Shown: piece after piece, positions 6,765 through 13,399 of the stretch | Position numbering within the stretch: position 1 is the stretch's first letter | How the letters are laid out: each line of letters begins with the position of its first letter | Virus record (IMG/VR): IMGVR_UViG_3300017605_000575 | Location: 1-47,941 of that record | Strand: one strand, 5' to 3' | DNA: 47,941 bases | Source: a virus | Position numbers and translations under genes: made by a program | Notes under the pieces: generated by a model | The model's database searches: none | Told to the model about the DNA's origin: nothing | Seen by the model: the letters and a program-made list of their open reading frames with translations, nothing else

Positions 6765-6912
6765 CGTACTCCCTTATCTCGAAGGTTTTGGACCCCTGCA
6801 GATAGCGGCCCAGCCAGTCCTTACGCTGCCACTTCTGCACATCCTCTGCGTTAGTTAGCAGCGTAGCCCGATGCTCGCCGTTAATCCACAGTTCCAGCCG
6901 TTGTACTGCCAT
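6706..6912 (-). CDS. hypothetical protein, 68 aa
   Basis: The start at 6912 is chosen because GGAGTG lies six bases upstream; the longer frame has no site. The sequence MAVQRLELWINGEHRATLL with GRYLQGSKTFEIREY suggests a small alpha/beta fold. Unknown function. Confidence 0.7.
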   Translation of the reverse strand: MAVQRLELWINGEHRATLLTNAEDVQKWQRKDWLGRYLQGSKTFEIREYDDKNKPDRRNAGASGGNYA

Positions 6913-7099
6913 CAAAGCACTCCGTTTCGTAAAGGCGCCAGCTACCCTGCCGGACATAGTACGTGTCCCCTTCTCTGTACAGGCTGACCACCCGATAGTC
7001 CGGGGTCTCGATCCGCACCTCCCGCAGGAACCTCCGGTCTTTCCCATAGAGCTTGTACACGTTGGGGACGCATACGTTCTTGTTGACCTTGCTTATCAT
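6881..7099 (-). CDS. hypothetical protein, 72 aa
   Basis: First gene after a roughly 250-base leader. A CAGGAG site precedes the ATG. Beta-rich sequence (FLREVRIETPDYRVVSLYR, YYVRQGSWRLY). Overlaps the next gene by 32 bases. No family recognised. Confidence 0.7.
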   Translation of the reverse strand: MISKVNKNVCVPNVYKLYGKDRRFLREVRIETPDYRVVSLYREGDTYYVRQGSWRLYETECFDGSTTAGTVD

Positions 7100-7159
7100 C
7101 GTCTGCTCCTGAATTCGGCGGGGCCTGTTGTAGACCGGCTCGGCCCCTCTCCGGATTAA

Positions 7160-7195
7160 GACAGGGCATTACGGTAACACCCGATTAGCCCTGTC
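7160..7195. repeat. 8-bp inverted repeat in leader
   Basis: GACAGGGC (7160-7167) and GCCCTGTC (7188-7195) form a perfect 8-bp stem with a 20-base loop in the untranslated leader upstream of the gene starting at 7099. Could be an operator or a leader RNA hairpin. Confidence 0.5.
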
Positions 7196-7240
7196 CTGTT
7201 GGGGTAAGCCACGTGGCACCGTTCTTTCGCCAATTACGCT

Positions 7241-7272
7241 CAGGGGCATTGTATCCAACCCCTGGCTTTTTT
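7241..7272 (+). terminator. rightward intrinsic terminator opposite the leftward leader
   Basis: CAGGGG (7241-7246) pairs with CCCCTG (7259-7264), followed by GC and six T (7267-7272) on the plus strand. No plus-strand gene lies to the left, so it would stop antisense transcription into the operon above, or end a small plus-strand RNA. Confidence 0.45.
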
Positions 7273-7321
7273 AGGACCGCCGCTGCATGTCCGCATGGGG
7301 GCAACGACGTCGTGGCCTAGA

Positions 7322-7355
7322 ACGCGAGGCTAGCACGGGGGCCGCCTCGCGTCAA
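7322..7355 (-). promoter_or_regulatory. candidate promoter embedded in 9-bp inverted repeat
   Basis: On the minus strand TTGACG (7355-7350) is followed after 17 bases by TAGCCT (7332-7327). ACGCGAGGC (7322-7330) and GCCTCGCGT (7344-7352) form a perfect 9-bp inverted repeat that overlaps the -10 and touches the -35, as a repressor operator would. The repeat alone could instead be a terminator stem without a U-run. Confidence 0.45.
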
Positions 7356-7358
7356 GGG

Positions 7359-7781
7359 TCAAGTTGTCGCAGGTTGGCGGCGCCACCAGCTGGTCTTACC
7401 GTTCTGGTAACCCTTGGCTTTCTTGGCCTCTTCCTGCTTTTTCTTGTTGGCGGCCTCCTTCTTCCGGGCTTCCTCCGCCTTCTTCTCCCACTTACTGAAC
7501 CCGTTCTTTTCCGCAGTCTGACCGGCTTCCTTACTGGCCTTCTCCGCCTTGTACTTGGCCAGCTTCTCTGCTAGCGATCCTGGCGCCGGCTTGTCGGGCT
7601 CCTTCGGCTTCTCATAGACCTCGTAACCGAGGATAACCCTACGATGCAGAGCAGGCACAGGGCTAGAAAGATGGCGCTCAAGGCTAGCACATTCCACCTC
7701 ATAGACGTTGAAGGTCGGGGTCGGTTCCTGATCGTCCAGGTTATCGCTAACCGGGACGGTTTGGATGATTAGTCGCAGCAT
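7359..7781 (-). CDS. hypothetical protein with charged coiled-coil tail, 140 aa
   Basis: N-terminal globular part (MLRLIIQTVPVSD to VILGYEVYEKP) and a C-terminal lysine/glutamate-rich helix rich in KKEAANKKKQEEAKKAK, ending with tryptophans (SWWRR). GGAG lies six bases before the ATG. No family recognised. It is the last gene of the unit headed by the PEP-synthase-like gene. Confidence 0.7.
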   Translation of the reverse strand: MLRLIIQTVPVSDNLDDQEPTPTFNVYEVECASLERHLSSPVPALHRRVILGYEVYEKPKEPDKPAPGSLAEKLAKYKAEKASKEAGQTAEKNGFSKWEKKAEEARKKEAANKKKQEEAKKAKGYQNGKTSWWRRQPATT

Positions 7782-7790
7782 GTTAAACTC

Positions 7791-8096
7791 CTAACGCTTG
7801 ATTGCGAGATACTGATACCCCCAAAGGCGCGTGCGCCGCTGAACAAGGCACGCGAGTCCGGCGCGGTGCGCGTAATAGGCGGCCTGCCCCAGGCCGTCGG
7901 CTAGCTTCATGTACGCCCAAGCCGCGCGGTTGTCAAGCGACTCGGGCGGATTGTCCCTGGCGGCGGAAAGGTGCCCTAACCAGTAGCAGCACCACTCGCC
8001 CCGTCTCGCCCTTTGTAGCCAGTCCCGAAACTGCGGGACTGACCACACTTCCCTAGGACGTTCCTTCGTCCCTATTTGTGCAGGCTGCACTTCCAT
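7791..8096 (-). CDS. hypothetical protein, 101 aa
   Basis: The start at 8096 (MEVQPAQIGTKERP) has GGAAG five bases upstream; the longer frame reaches further into the phosphatase gene without a site. Contains WSVPQFRDWLQRARRGEWCC and a helix AWAYMKLADGLGQAAYYAHR. No recognised family. Overlaps the phosphatase gene by 25 bases, so it is probably co-translated. Confidence 0.7.
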   Translation of the reverse strand: MEVQPAQIGTKERPREVWSVPQFRDWLQRARRGEWCCYWLGHLSAARDNPPESLDNRAAWAYMKLADGLGQAAYYAHRAGLACLVQRRTRLWGYQYLAIKR

Positions 8097-9103
8097 ACGA
8101 ACTTCCGAGTCGCTGCGATCCACTGGTACCACTCCCCTTCTACACAGACCATTGCGTTATCGGTTATAGTCTTCATCGTCGGCTCGGACTTCCCCTTGTG
8201 AGCCTGCCTTCTGACCCATTTCCTATACTGCCGGATGGATAGTTTCTTGGGCTTCGGGGTCGTTACGGTGACGTACCCGCCACCGGGGCCACCCTTCCAC
8301 ACCGCTTTCGGATCGCCACCGAGATTGCTAGGAGCCAGGTAGCTATAGCCACCCCGATTATCCCCAAACTCTGCCCGCCAATCCAGGAACGGGTTGGAAG
8401 TCACGTGACACTCTGCCATATCCTCGATGTAGCGGATTTGCTCCTTACACTCCACTGCTTTCTCGCAGTATACAGCCCGTAGCCACTCTACCGGGCAGCG
8501 ATCCTTCCCCGGCCATCCATTCATCGCGGCCAGGATAGCGGCTGCAGTCCCAGTCCGGCCATGACCGCCCTGACAGTGCAGGATAACATCCCCCTCGACC
8601 TTCGCCAATGCGGCATTCAGTCGCACCCACCAGCGGCGGTCCATAGTAGGAATGCCGAAGTCAGGCCAGTCCACTATCATCTCAGGGGTCGGTTCGTAGG
8701 AGTCGAACAGTGACTTGGGCAGGAGCTTTCTCGCGCCTTTATTCCCTATTACTTCCCCGGTCTCCTCCTTTTTCCGCCACGGCTCATCCCCCATCATGTT
8801 GAGAATAAGCGCGACGGGTTTGGGCTGGCCCTTTATCCAGCGACAAACTGCCGCAGCACGGCCAACCCAGAGCTTAGCCTTCCCAACAGTCCCGAGGGCG
8901 TAGAGGCCATAATGGCAGGTTTTGCTGGTGTTATCGACACCACCTGTGGTTGTACTATCCGCACTCGGGGTCGAGGCCGACGTTGAGTTAACAATCCTAT
9001 CCACAGCGGCACTCGCCAGTTTGCAAGCGCCACTCTCGATGCACGCGGCAAGGTAGCATCGCGCCCCCTTGAGTGTGCAATTGATCCCGATATCCATCGG
9101 CAT
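8072..9103 (-). CDS. cysteine-based protein phosphatase (PTP/DSP-like), 343 aa
   Basis: The catalytic loop is HCQGGHGRTG with nucleophile Cys177 and phosphate-binding Arg183 (HCx5R), and the general-acid loop is DWPD with Asp148 in a WPD motif. Both define the cysteine phosphatase superfamily. The N-terminal 60 residues hold several cysteines and a Ser/Thr-rich stretch; the C-terminal 90 residues are basic and unrecognised. The start overlaps the stop of the PEP-synthase-like gene by one base (TAATG), so the two are translationally coupled. It may act on phosphoproteins of the host or on the product of its partner. Cellular phosphatases with this signature act on Tyr/Ser/Thr phosphate or on RNA 5' ends. 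Confidence 0.85.
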   Translation of the reverse strand: MPMDIGINCTLKGARCYLAACIESGACKLASAAVDRIVNSTSASTPSADSTTTGGVDNTSKTCHYGLYALGTVGKAKLWVGRAAAVCRWIKGQPKPVALILNMMGDEPWRKKEETGEVIGNKGARKLLPKSLFDSYEPTPEMIVDWPDFGIPTMDRRWWVRLNAALAKVEGDVILHCQGGHGRTGTAAAILAAMNGWPGKDRCPVEWLRAVYCEKAVECKEQIRYIEDMAECHVTSNPFLDWRAEFGDNRGGYSYLAPSNLGGDPKAVWKGGPGGGYVTVTTPKPKKLSIRQYRKWVRRQAHKGKSEPTMKTITDNAMVCVEGEWYQWIAATRKFVWKCSLHK

Positions 9104-11010
9104 TAGTGCAACTCCTTAACACGGACAAGCGGGCAGATGGCGCAGGAGGAATCGCCGCAGGATGGGACTTTCTTTTTCTTTTTCTTCTTCCCAGGCTTTC
9201 CAGACTCATCATCGCCTTTCACACCAGTACAGATAAACATAGCCTGCGGGGACATGAGGCCAAGCTGCGGGAACCGGGCGCATTGGTCAATCTCGGAAGC
9301 CCCGGCCCATTTGTTCAGCACACGGCCGCCGTTGTGTGCCAGACACACCGCCATGTTGTAGCACATGGAGACCTCGGCCCAGGTACGCTCGCACGGACGT
9401 TTCTTGAATTTGATAATCGCCGTGCAGAGCTTTCTCGCCGCCTTGCTGCTATCCCTCCACTTCGGGCCACCATAGCCACAGGAACCCTGCTGCCTACCAT
9501 GGCGATCAAGCCTGCGGCCGTTCCAATTGCCCCGGAAATCCTCCACACAGTTCTCCGCGATAAGGGCCAGCCGCTTGATGCTGTAGCGGTAGACACTCTG
9601 CAGCACAACGCTACGCTCGGGGTAGTTGCTCATCCCCAATTCGCGGCCGGTGATCATTTTCCACGGGATAGTCGGCGCGGCCCCTTCCGTATATCGGCCG
9701 GGACCACAGCGGTAGAAGTGGCGAGCCTCGCCCGCGCAAGCGGACACGACCAGCTTGGCCATGGTCATGACGCCGGCTGCACGCAGCCACAGCAACGCGG
9801 GGTCATTCCCCCAAACGCTCATAGCATGGAGCACACTGACGGCGAAAGCTGCACGCGACGCCCTATCCTGCGGGATAGTCTTCCGCATGTACTTGGCAAT
9901 CGCGGCGTAGTCTGCTTTCGTCAGCGGCGGCGGCTGATTGTCCGCAGGCTGAAGGATGGTTCCGATTGCCAACGTCTCGGGCGCGTCGGCGAAGGGACCT
10001 TCAGTCAGGACGGCAAACTTGTTCGCCAACCCATGCACCGCGCAATGGGACGTCAGCGAACTATTGCGGATAACGATAGCCGTCCCCTTGGGCGCGCCAG
10101 CAACTCGCTTCTCCCAGAGCAGCAAATTCTCCTGCTCCTCGAAGGTCGGGACAATTACGTTCTGGACTATGTAATCCTTCTCCGGAACGTAGTTGCCACC
10201 GATAGCTACCTCTGCCGGCCCATCGCGCATCTGGACAATCGTCGGATTGCCATCGTCTTCCACAACCTCGATGTAGACGGAACCGTGCATCTCCGCGCCG
10301 AAATTCCTATGCGCACGCTTCAGGTGGTCGGTGATACCCTGGTCCTGTTTCTTGGGCGGGACCGGGAGCATGACCTGCTTCCCCTTTCCTCCCGTGACAC
10401 CAGCGTTGCCCATGCCCCAAACCACGCCACTATCGGTCACAACCGCGCTTGCGCGTCCGGTAAGCGGCGCCATGAGCATAACTTCGCCAAGCCTATCGGC
10501 TGCCATCGTCTCGGCAACCACGCCCAGCAATTCCTCCCGGTTATTCACAATCCGGCTTTCCACGAAGCCATGACGGGGCCGACGGGGGCACGGACGGGCA
10601 AAGAGCGGGTAGTTGTAGGTGCTCATGTCCCCATAGCACTGCGGGAGAACGGATTGGATCGGCGCAATCGCCAACCAACGCGGGATAGCGCTATACTGGC
10701 TGAGGGACGTAGCGGCCACGACACCGCGAGCCTTCTGCGTCCTGAGGGGGACGGTGTTTTTCTTATTCGGATCGTACACTCGCAGCTTGGGGACTACTTC
10801 CCACTTTTCCTTTTTCCCAAGCCCCTTCGCCCGTTTCTTGTAACCCGGTTTTTTTACTTGTGCAACCGTGTAGAAGGCGGGGAAGTAAAACGCTTTCTTA
10901 GCGAAGGTATTCTGCGACGTTTCCAGAAGTCCCTCATAAAGGTGCAGCTGCGGGGATTGCTTCCGGGTAGGATTTGGGTTTTCCTCGCCGATTTTTCCAG
11001 TATCGCTCAT
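9103..11010 (-). CDS. PEP-synthase/PPDK-like protein with swivelling phosphohistidine domain, 635 aa
   Basis: Residues 140-265 resemble the end of the ATP-grasp (PEP/pyruvate-binding) domain: HGFVESRIV, then GEVMLMAPLTGRASAVVTD and the closing strand PTIVQMRDG. Residues 305-340 match the mobile phosphohistidine domain, with RNSSLTSHCAVHGLANKFAV in place of the usual GGxTSHAAxxAR and the catalytic His at 322. In PPDK, PEP synthase and rifampin phosphotransferase this His carries phosphate from ATP to the substrate. The usual TIM-barrel PEP domain is absent; residues 365-600 are unrecognised, and the end is a lysine run followed by CGDSSCAICPL. First gene of the leftward block, coupled to the phosphatase. 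Confidence 0.72.
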   Translation of the reverse strand: MSDTGKIGEENPNPTRKQSPQLHLYEGLLETSQNTFAKKAFYFPAFYTVAQVKKPGYKKRAKGLGKKEKWEVVPKLRVYDPNKKNTVPLRTQKARGVVAATSLSQYSAIPRWLAIAPIQSVLPQCYGDMSTYNYPLFARPCPRRPRHGFVESRIVNNREELLGVVAETMAADRLGEVMLMAPLTGRASAVVTDSGVVWGMGNAGVTGGKGKQVMLPVPPKKQDQGITDHLKRAHRNFGAEMHGSVYIEVVEDDGNPTIVQMRDGPAEVAIGGNYVPEKDYIVQNVIVPTFEEQENLLLWEKRVAGAPKGTAIVIRNSSLTSHCAVHGLANKFAVLTEGPFADAPETLAIGTILQPADNQPPPLTKADYAAIAKYMRKTIPQDRASRAAFAVSVLHAMSVWGNDPALLWLRAAGVMTMAKLVVSACAGEARHFYRCGPGRYTEGAAPTIPWKMITGRELGMSNYPERSVVLQSVYRYSIKRLALIAENCVEDFRGNWNGRRLDRHGRQQGSCGYGGPKWRDSSKAARKLCTAIIKFKKRPCERTWAEVSMCYNMAVCLAHNGGRVLNKWAGASEIDQCARFPQLGLMSPQAMFICTGVKGDDESGKPGKKKKKKKVPSCGDSSCAICPLVRVKELH

Positions 11011-11315
11011 GTTACTGTTACTCCACTAGGGTTGACACCGCAGGATTGCGGCAAGCGCACTGTCTAGCACGTCTGCGGCCGGTTGCATCGGCGCAAATTG
11101 TCGCAGCTGGCGCGGCCCCTGGCGCGGCCCCTGCGTCGTTTTGTCGCATTGCCACGCGCCGCGTTTGGGCGCCTAGTGCGGCCCGCTGCGGCGTGCCCCT
11201 CGCCGTGGCCGGGGCCACTGGCTTCTGCACTCCCCCGTTGCGTTCCAGTGGCCCCACCTTGACCCTGGGGGCAAATCATGCGATTGGTTGTCTGCCGGTA
11301 AAGGAGCGGCACACC
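11011..11315. promoter_or_regulatory. divergent control region between leftward and rightward blocks
   Basis: This gap of about 305 bases separates the divergent genes starting at 11010 and 11316. It holds two copies of a 12-base unit CTGGCGCGGCCC in tandem (11107-11130), a perfect CCGCA/TGCGG hairpin near 11036-11049, and the large inverted repeat at 11211-11255. Promoters for both directions should lie here, but no convincing -35/-10 pair is seen. Confidence 0.5.
11205..11255 (+). repeat. 11-bp inverted repeat with competing short hairpin
   Basis: GGGGCCACTGG (11211-11221) pairs perfectly with CCAGTGGCCCC (11245-11255). The left arm can alternatively pair with GTGGC at 11205-11209 to form a hairpin with a CGGG loop. 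The two folds are mutually exclusive, a layout seen in attenuators. It lies upstream of the 88-aa gene at 11316. Confidence 0.45.
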
Positions 11316-11582
11316 ATGATCTACATAGTAGTCTGGGCAGTCTGCGGATTGCTGGCCCTTAGTTTCTTCTGGGAAGTCCTGAAGCTAGCGGCCGTCCCCG
11401 CAATCGGGACACTGGTTGTCGGGGTTGCTGGGTTCCTGGCCCTGTACTACGGGCTGCAGCATATCCAGGCGCTCTTGTGCGCCGCGCCCTGGGTGGCTGA
11501 CGCGGCGCTCTGGGCCATCCTGCCCGTCAGCGGCGCGGTCTACTGGCTAACCATGCGAGGGGGGCAAGCGGCGAGGGGTTGA
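11316..11582 (+). CDS. small membrane protein, 88 aa
   Basis: Starts MIYIVVWAVCGLLAL and has three hydrophobic stretches (about residues 3-18, 25-45 and 60-78), so it is probably an inner-membrane protein with two or three spans. AAGGAG precedes the ATG. A longer upstream frame is ignored because it lacks a site. It opens the rightward accessory block. No family recognised. Confidence 0.7.
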   Translation: MIYIVVWAVCGLLALSFFWEVLKLAAVPAIGTLVVGVAGFLALYYGLQHIQALLCAAPWVADAALWAILPVSGAVYWLTMRGGQAARG

Positions 11583-11661
11583 CAGAACACAGCGAAGCAT
11601 GGCACAAGCGGCCGTGCTTTTCTGCGTTTTCACACCAGCTGCAACCAACGGAGAGACTGCT

Positions 11662-12132
11662 ATGAGCAAGAAAAACCGCACCCTGAGCCTGCACGACCGC
11701 GCCGCTGCCATGGTGGCAAGCGGCAACCCCGCCGACAACGTGGCCGCGATTGCGGCCGCCGCGACGGACCCGAAGCCGCTGCCGGTTCCTGCCGAACCGG
11801 CCCCGCCGCGCGCTATGCGGCTGGCCGACATGCTGCAAGCGCAGCTAGCGGAGACGCCGAAGGAAATCCCCGGCTTGGAGCAGGGCCTTATCATCGGCAA
11901 TAACGTGGCCGTGCAGCGTATCGGCGATGTGCTCATGTTCGCCGTGGGCATCGGCGATGGGTTCATGGCCCGCGCCAAGCCCAGCAAGGGCAAGGTGGAA
12001 GGCGAGCAAGGCGCACTGTGCCTGATCGCTGGCAGTGGCGGGTGGAAGCCGCTCGGGCTGAAGGGGTTGAAATTCAATTTCAACGTCGGCTACCCGAACC
12101 CGAACGCACCGAAGCGGACCGCTAGCCGCTAG
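11662..12132 (+). CDS. hypothetical protein, 156 aa
   Basis: The start at MSKKNRTLSLH is preceded by GGAGAG. The N-terminal half is alanine/proline-rich and disordered-looking; the C-terminal half (IPGLEQGLIIGNNVAVQRIG, MFAVGIGDGFM) looks folded and beta-rich. No domain recognised. It ends at a run of repeated CCGCTAG units (12119-12137). Confidence 0.65.
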   Translation: MSKKNRTLSLHDRAAAMVASGNPADNVAAIAAAATDPKPLPVPAEPAPPRAMRLADMLQAQLAETPKEIPGLEQGLIIGNNVAVQRIGDVLMFAVGIGDGFMARAKPSKGKVEGEQGALCLIAGSGGWKPLGLKGLKFNFNVGYPNPNAPKRTASR

Positions 12133-12202
12133 CCGCTAACCCCCAGCTGCAACCCCTTTGGGCCGCCTCGCGCGGCCCATTGGCGTTCTAGGACACCGCG
12201 CC

Positions 12203-12370
12203 ATGAGACAGACACATGAGGTTTGGCTAGACCTAGCTATGTCCGCGCTTATGGGCGGCATGTCGGCTAGGGACGCAATCCTCGCCGCTTCTGAAGTGGC
12301 GCGGGAGTACGGAACGCGGTTCAACCCCGTTCCCACAACCCCCAGAAAGGGGGGCAAGGTAAGGAGGTGA
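12203..12370 (+). CDS. hypothetical protein, 55 aa
   Basis: Starts MRQTHEVWLDLAMSALMGGM and continues SARDAILAASEVAREYG, a helical protein with a basic tail. AGGA lies about nine bases before the ATG. The pattern (helix, SARDAILAA, EVAREYG) resembles small phage proteins but none can be named. It ends just before the strong Shine-Dalgarno site of the next peptide. Confidence 0.55.
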   Translation: MRQTHEVWLDLAMSALMGGMSARDAILAASEVAREYGTRFNPVPTTPRKGGKVRR

Positions 12371-12371
12371 T

Positions 12372-12458
12372 TTGTTGCGTTATTGGTTGAGTAACCCTGT
12401 TGTCAGATGGGCGTTGTTTGCAGGCATGGTGTCAGCTAGCTTCGCCATTCTGTTCTGA
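12372..12458 (+). CDS. 28-aa transmembrane peptide with near-perfect Shine-Dalgarno
   Basis: AAGGAGGTGA (12361-12370), the full complement of the 16S rRNA tail, lies directly before tandem TTG codons at 12372 and 12375 (12375 has the better spacing). The peptide is one hydrophobic span (VVRWALFAGMVSASFAILF) with a short basic start. Non-ATG start plus strongest site in the window suggests real translation. Function unknown. Confidence 0.5.
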   Translation: MLRYWLSNPVVRWALFAGMVSASFAILF

Positions 12459-12472
12459 AGGAGTGACCTGTC

Positions 12473-12646
12473 ATGTTGAGCAAGTGTAAGTGTTCGTCCC
12501 AGCAACGCGCGATTGGCGTTGTGGTGTTGTGCGGGGCCGTCATGCTGGCCCTTGTCGCCTTGGCCTTCGCGCCGCTTGGTGCGTCCCCTGGCGAGTGTGG
12601 GGCCAGCCCCGACGCGATTGGCGAGTGGCTGGCCCGTAACCCGTGA
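12473..12646 (+). CDS. small membrane-anchored protein, 57 aa
   Basis: GAAGGAG lies about ten bases before the ATG. A short cysteine-containing N-terminus (MLSKCKCSSQQR) is followed by one hydrophobic span (about residues 13-34) and a short outer tail with a further cysteine. No family recognised. It follows the 28-aa peptide by 14 bases. Confidence 0.55.
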   Translation: MLSKCKCSSQQRAIGVVVLCGAVMLALVALAFAPLGASPGECGASPDAIGEWLARNP

Positions 12647-12721
12647 GATAGTGCGTGATGGTATCCGTAGGCGGACAGACAAGGAGCGCGCAGGGTCGTG
12701 CTTCTGGTGTGGATGGGGAAG

Positions 12722-12954
12722 GCCCGTTGTGGTGTGACAACGGGCTAGGGTCTGTCGCCTACGTTGCCAGCTGTCGCGTGCTTAGGGGGAGCGTCCAAAG
12801 CTCCCTCGCACTGGAAGGGGAGGGGAGTAGGGGCGCACTGCAGCTGCGGCCGACCGATCCTCTGCACTCTCCCCTTCCAGCTGAGCGGCTAGCGTCTGGA
12901 GCCTCGCGAGTGACGGGCAGACAATCCCGAGGCGCACCGGCTAGCCGCTCTTTT
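12722..12954 (+). ncRNA. candidate structured non-coding RNA with intrinsic terminator
   Basis: Four strong hairpins follow one another in a stretch with no convincing gene: GCCCGTTGT/ACAACGGGC (12722-12745, 9 bp), GGGGGAGC/GCTCCCTC (12785-12807, one G-U pair), CTGGAAGGGGAG/CTCCCCTTCCAG (12811-12880, 12 bp) and GAGCGGCTAGC/GCTAGCCGCTC (12883-12950, 11 bp, enclosing GCCTCG/CGAGGC). The last stem is followed by TTTT, as in a Rho-independent terminator on the plus strand. The 5' end is undefined. It does not match an RNA family I recognise. Confidence 0.5.
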
Positions 12955-13009
12955 ACCCTTCTCCGCTATCCCCTTCCCGTAGGAATGCCGAACGCACAAG
13001 GAGCGTGCC

Positions 13010-13132
13010 TTGCCAAACATACCGGCCCCCGGCCCCCTGATCTGGATACTGCTAGCAGCTGGTTATGGATGGTACGCGATATGGTGGGCGGCTCATGTGC
13101 TGGCTTCGGTCGCGGCCTTAGTGCTGCGCTAG
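13010..13132 (+). CDS. 40-aa transmembrane peptide
   Basis: AAGGAG six bases before a TTG start. After a short proline-rich start (PNIPAPGPL) it is almost entirely hydrophobic and aromatic (IWILLAAGYGWYAIWWAAHV), predicting one or two membrane spans. Small size and start codon make it uncertain, but site and composition fit the neighbouring membrane peptides. Confidence 0.45.
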   Translation: MPNIPAPGPLIWILLAAGYGWYAIWWAAHVLASVAALVLR

Positions 13133-13143
13133 CCTGCGACAGA

Positions 13144-13386
13144 ATGACGCTGCCAAGATTGCCAACCCCTAAGCATCTGGCCGCCTTGGCAGCCTTGGCC
13201 ACCTTGCCCCTAACCCCCCTTCAATCGGCTGGCGCTGGCGCTTGCGCGCCCAGCTGGCCGACCACAACCCCCCGTCCACTCTGGATAGGGGTTAAACGCG
13301 CCGGATTTGAGCCCTGGCAGGCAAACCGACGCGACTGGCTACCCCTGCCGCTGCGACTGCAACCGGCCCCTGACGGGCTAATTTAA
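13144..13386 (+). CDS. hypothetical protein, possibly exported, 80 aa
   Basis: The ATG at 13144 opens a frame whose start (MTLPRLPTPKHLAALAALAT) resembles a signal or membrane-targeting segment. It ends in a proline/tryptophan/arginine-rich domain. No ribosome binding site is visible, and the frame is also open upstream into the hairpin region, so the call is weak. Confidence 0.35.
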   Translation: MTLPRLPTPKHLAALAALATLPLTPLQSAGAGACAPSWPTTTPRPLWIGVKRAGFEPWQANRRDWLPLPLRLQPAPDGLI

Positions 13387-13399
13387 GGAGTACATACAC

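Noticed and set aside
9106-11067. 653-codon plus-strand frame opposite the PEP-synthase-like gene
   Set aside because: It mirrors a gene with clear motifs on the other strand, has no site at its start and reads as shadow protein. High GC and codon phase explain the lack of stops.
11107-11130. Two tandem CTGGCGCGGCCC units as iterons
   Set aside because: Only two copies in a very GC-rich stretch; could be chance or slippage. Mentioned only as part of the divergent region.
12655-13143. Upstream part of the long plus-strand frame 12655-13386 as a 243-aa protein
   Set aside because: No ribosome binding site, low-complexity composition, and it runs through the long stems at 12722-12954. Only the part from 13144 is kept, with low confidence.
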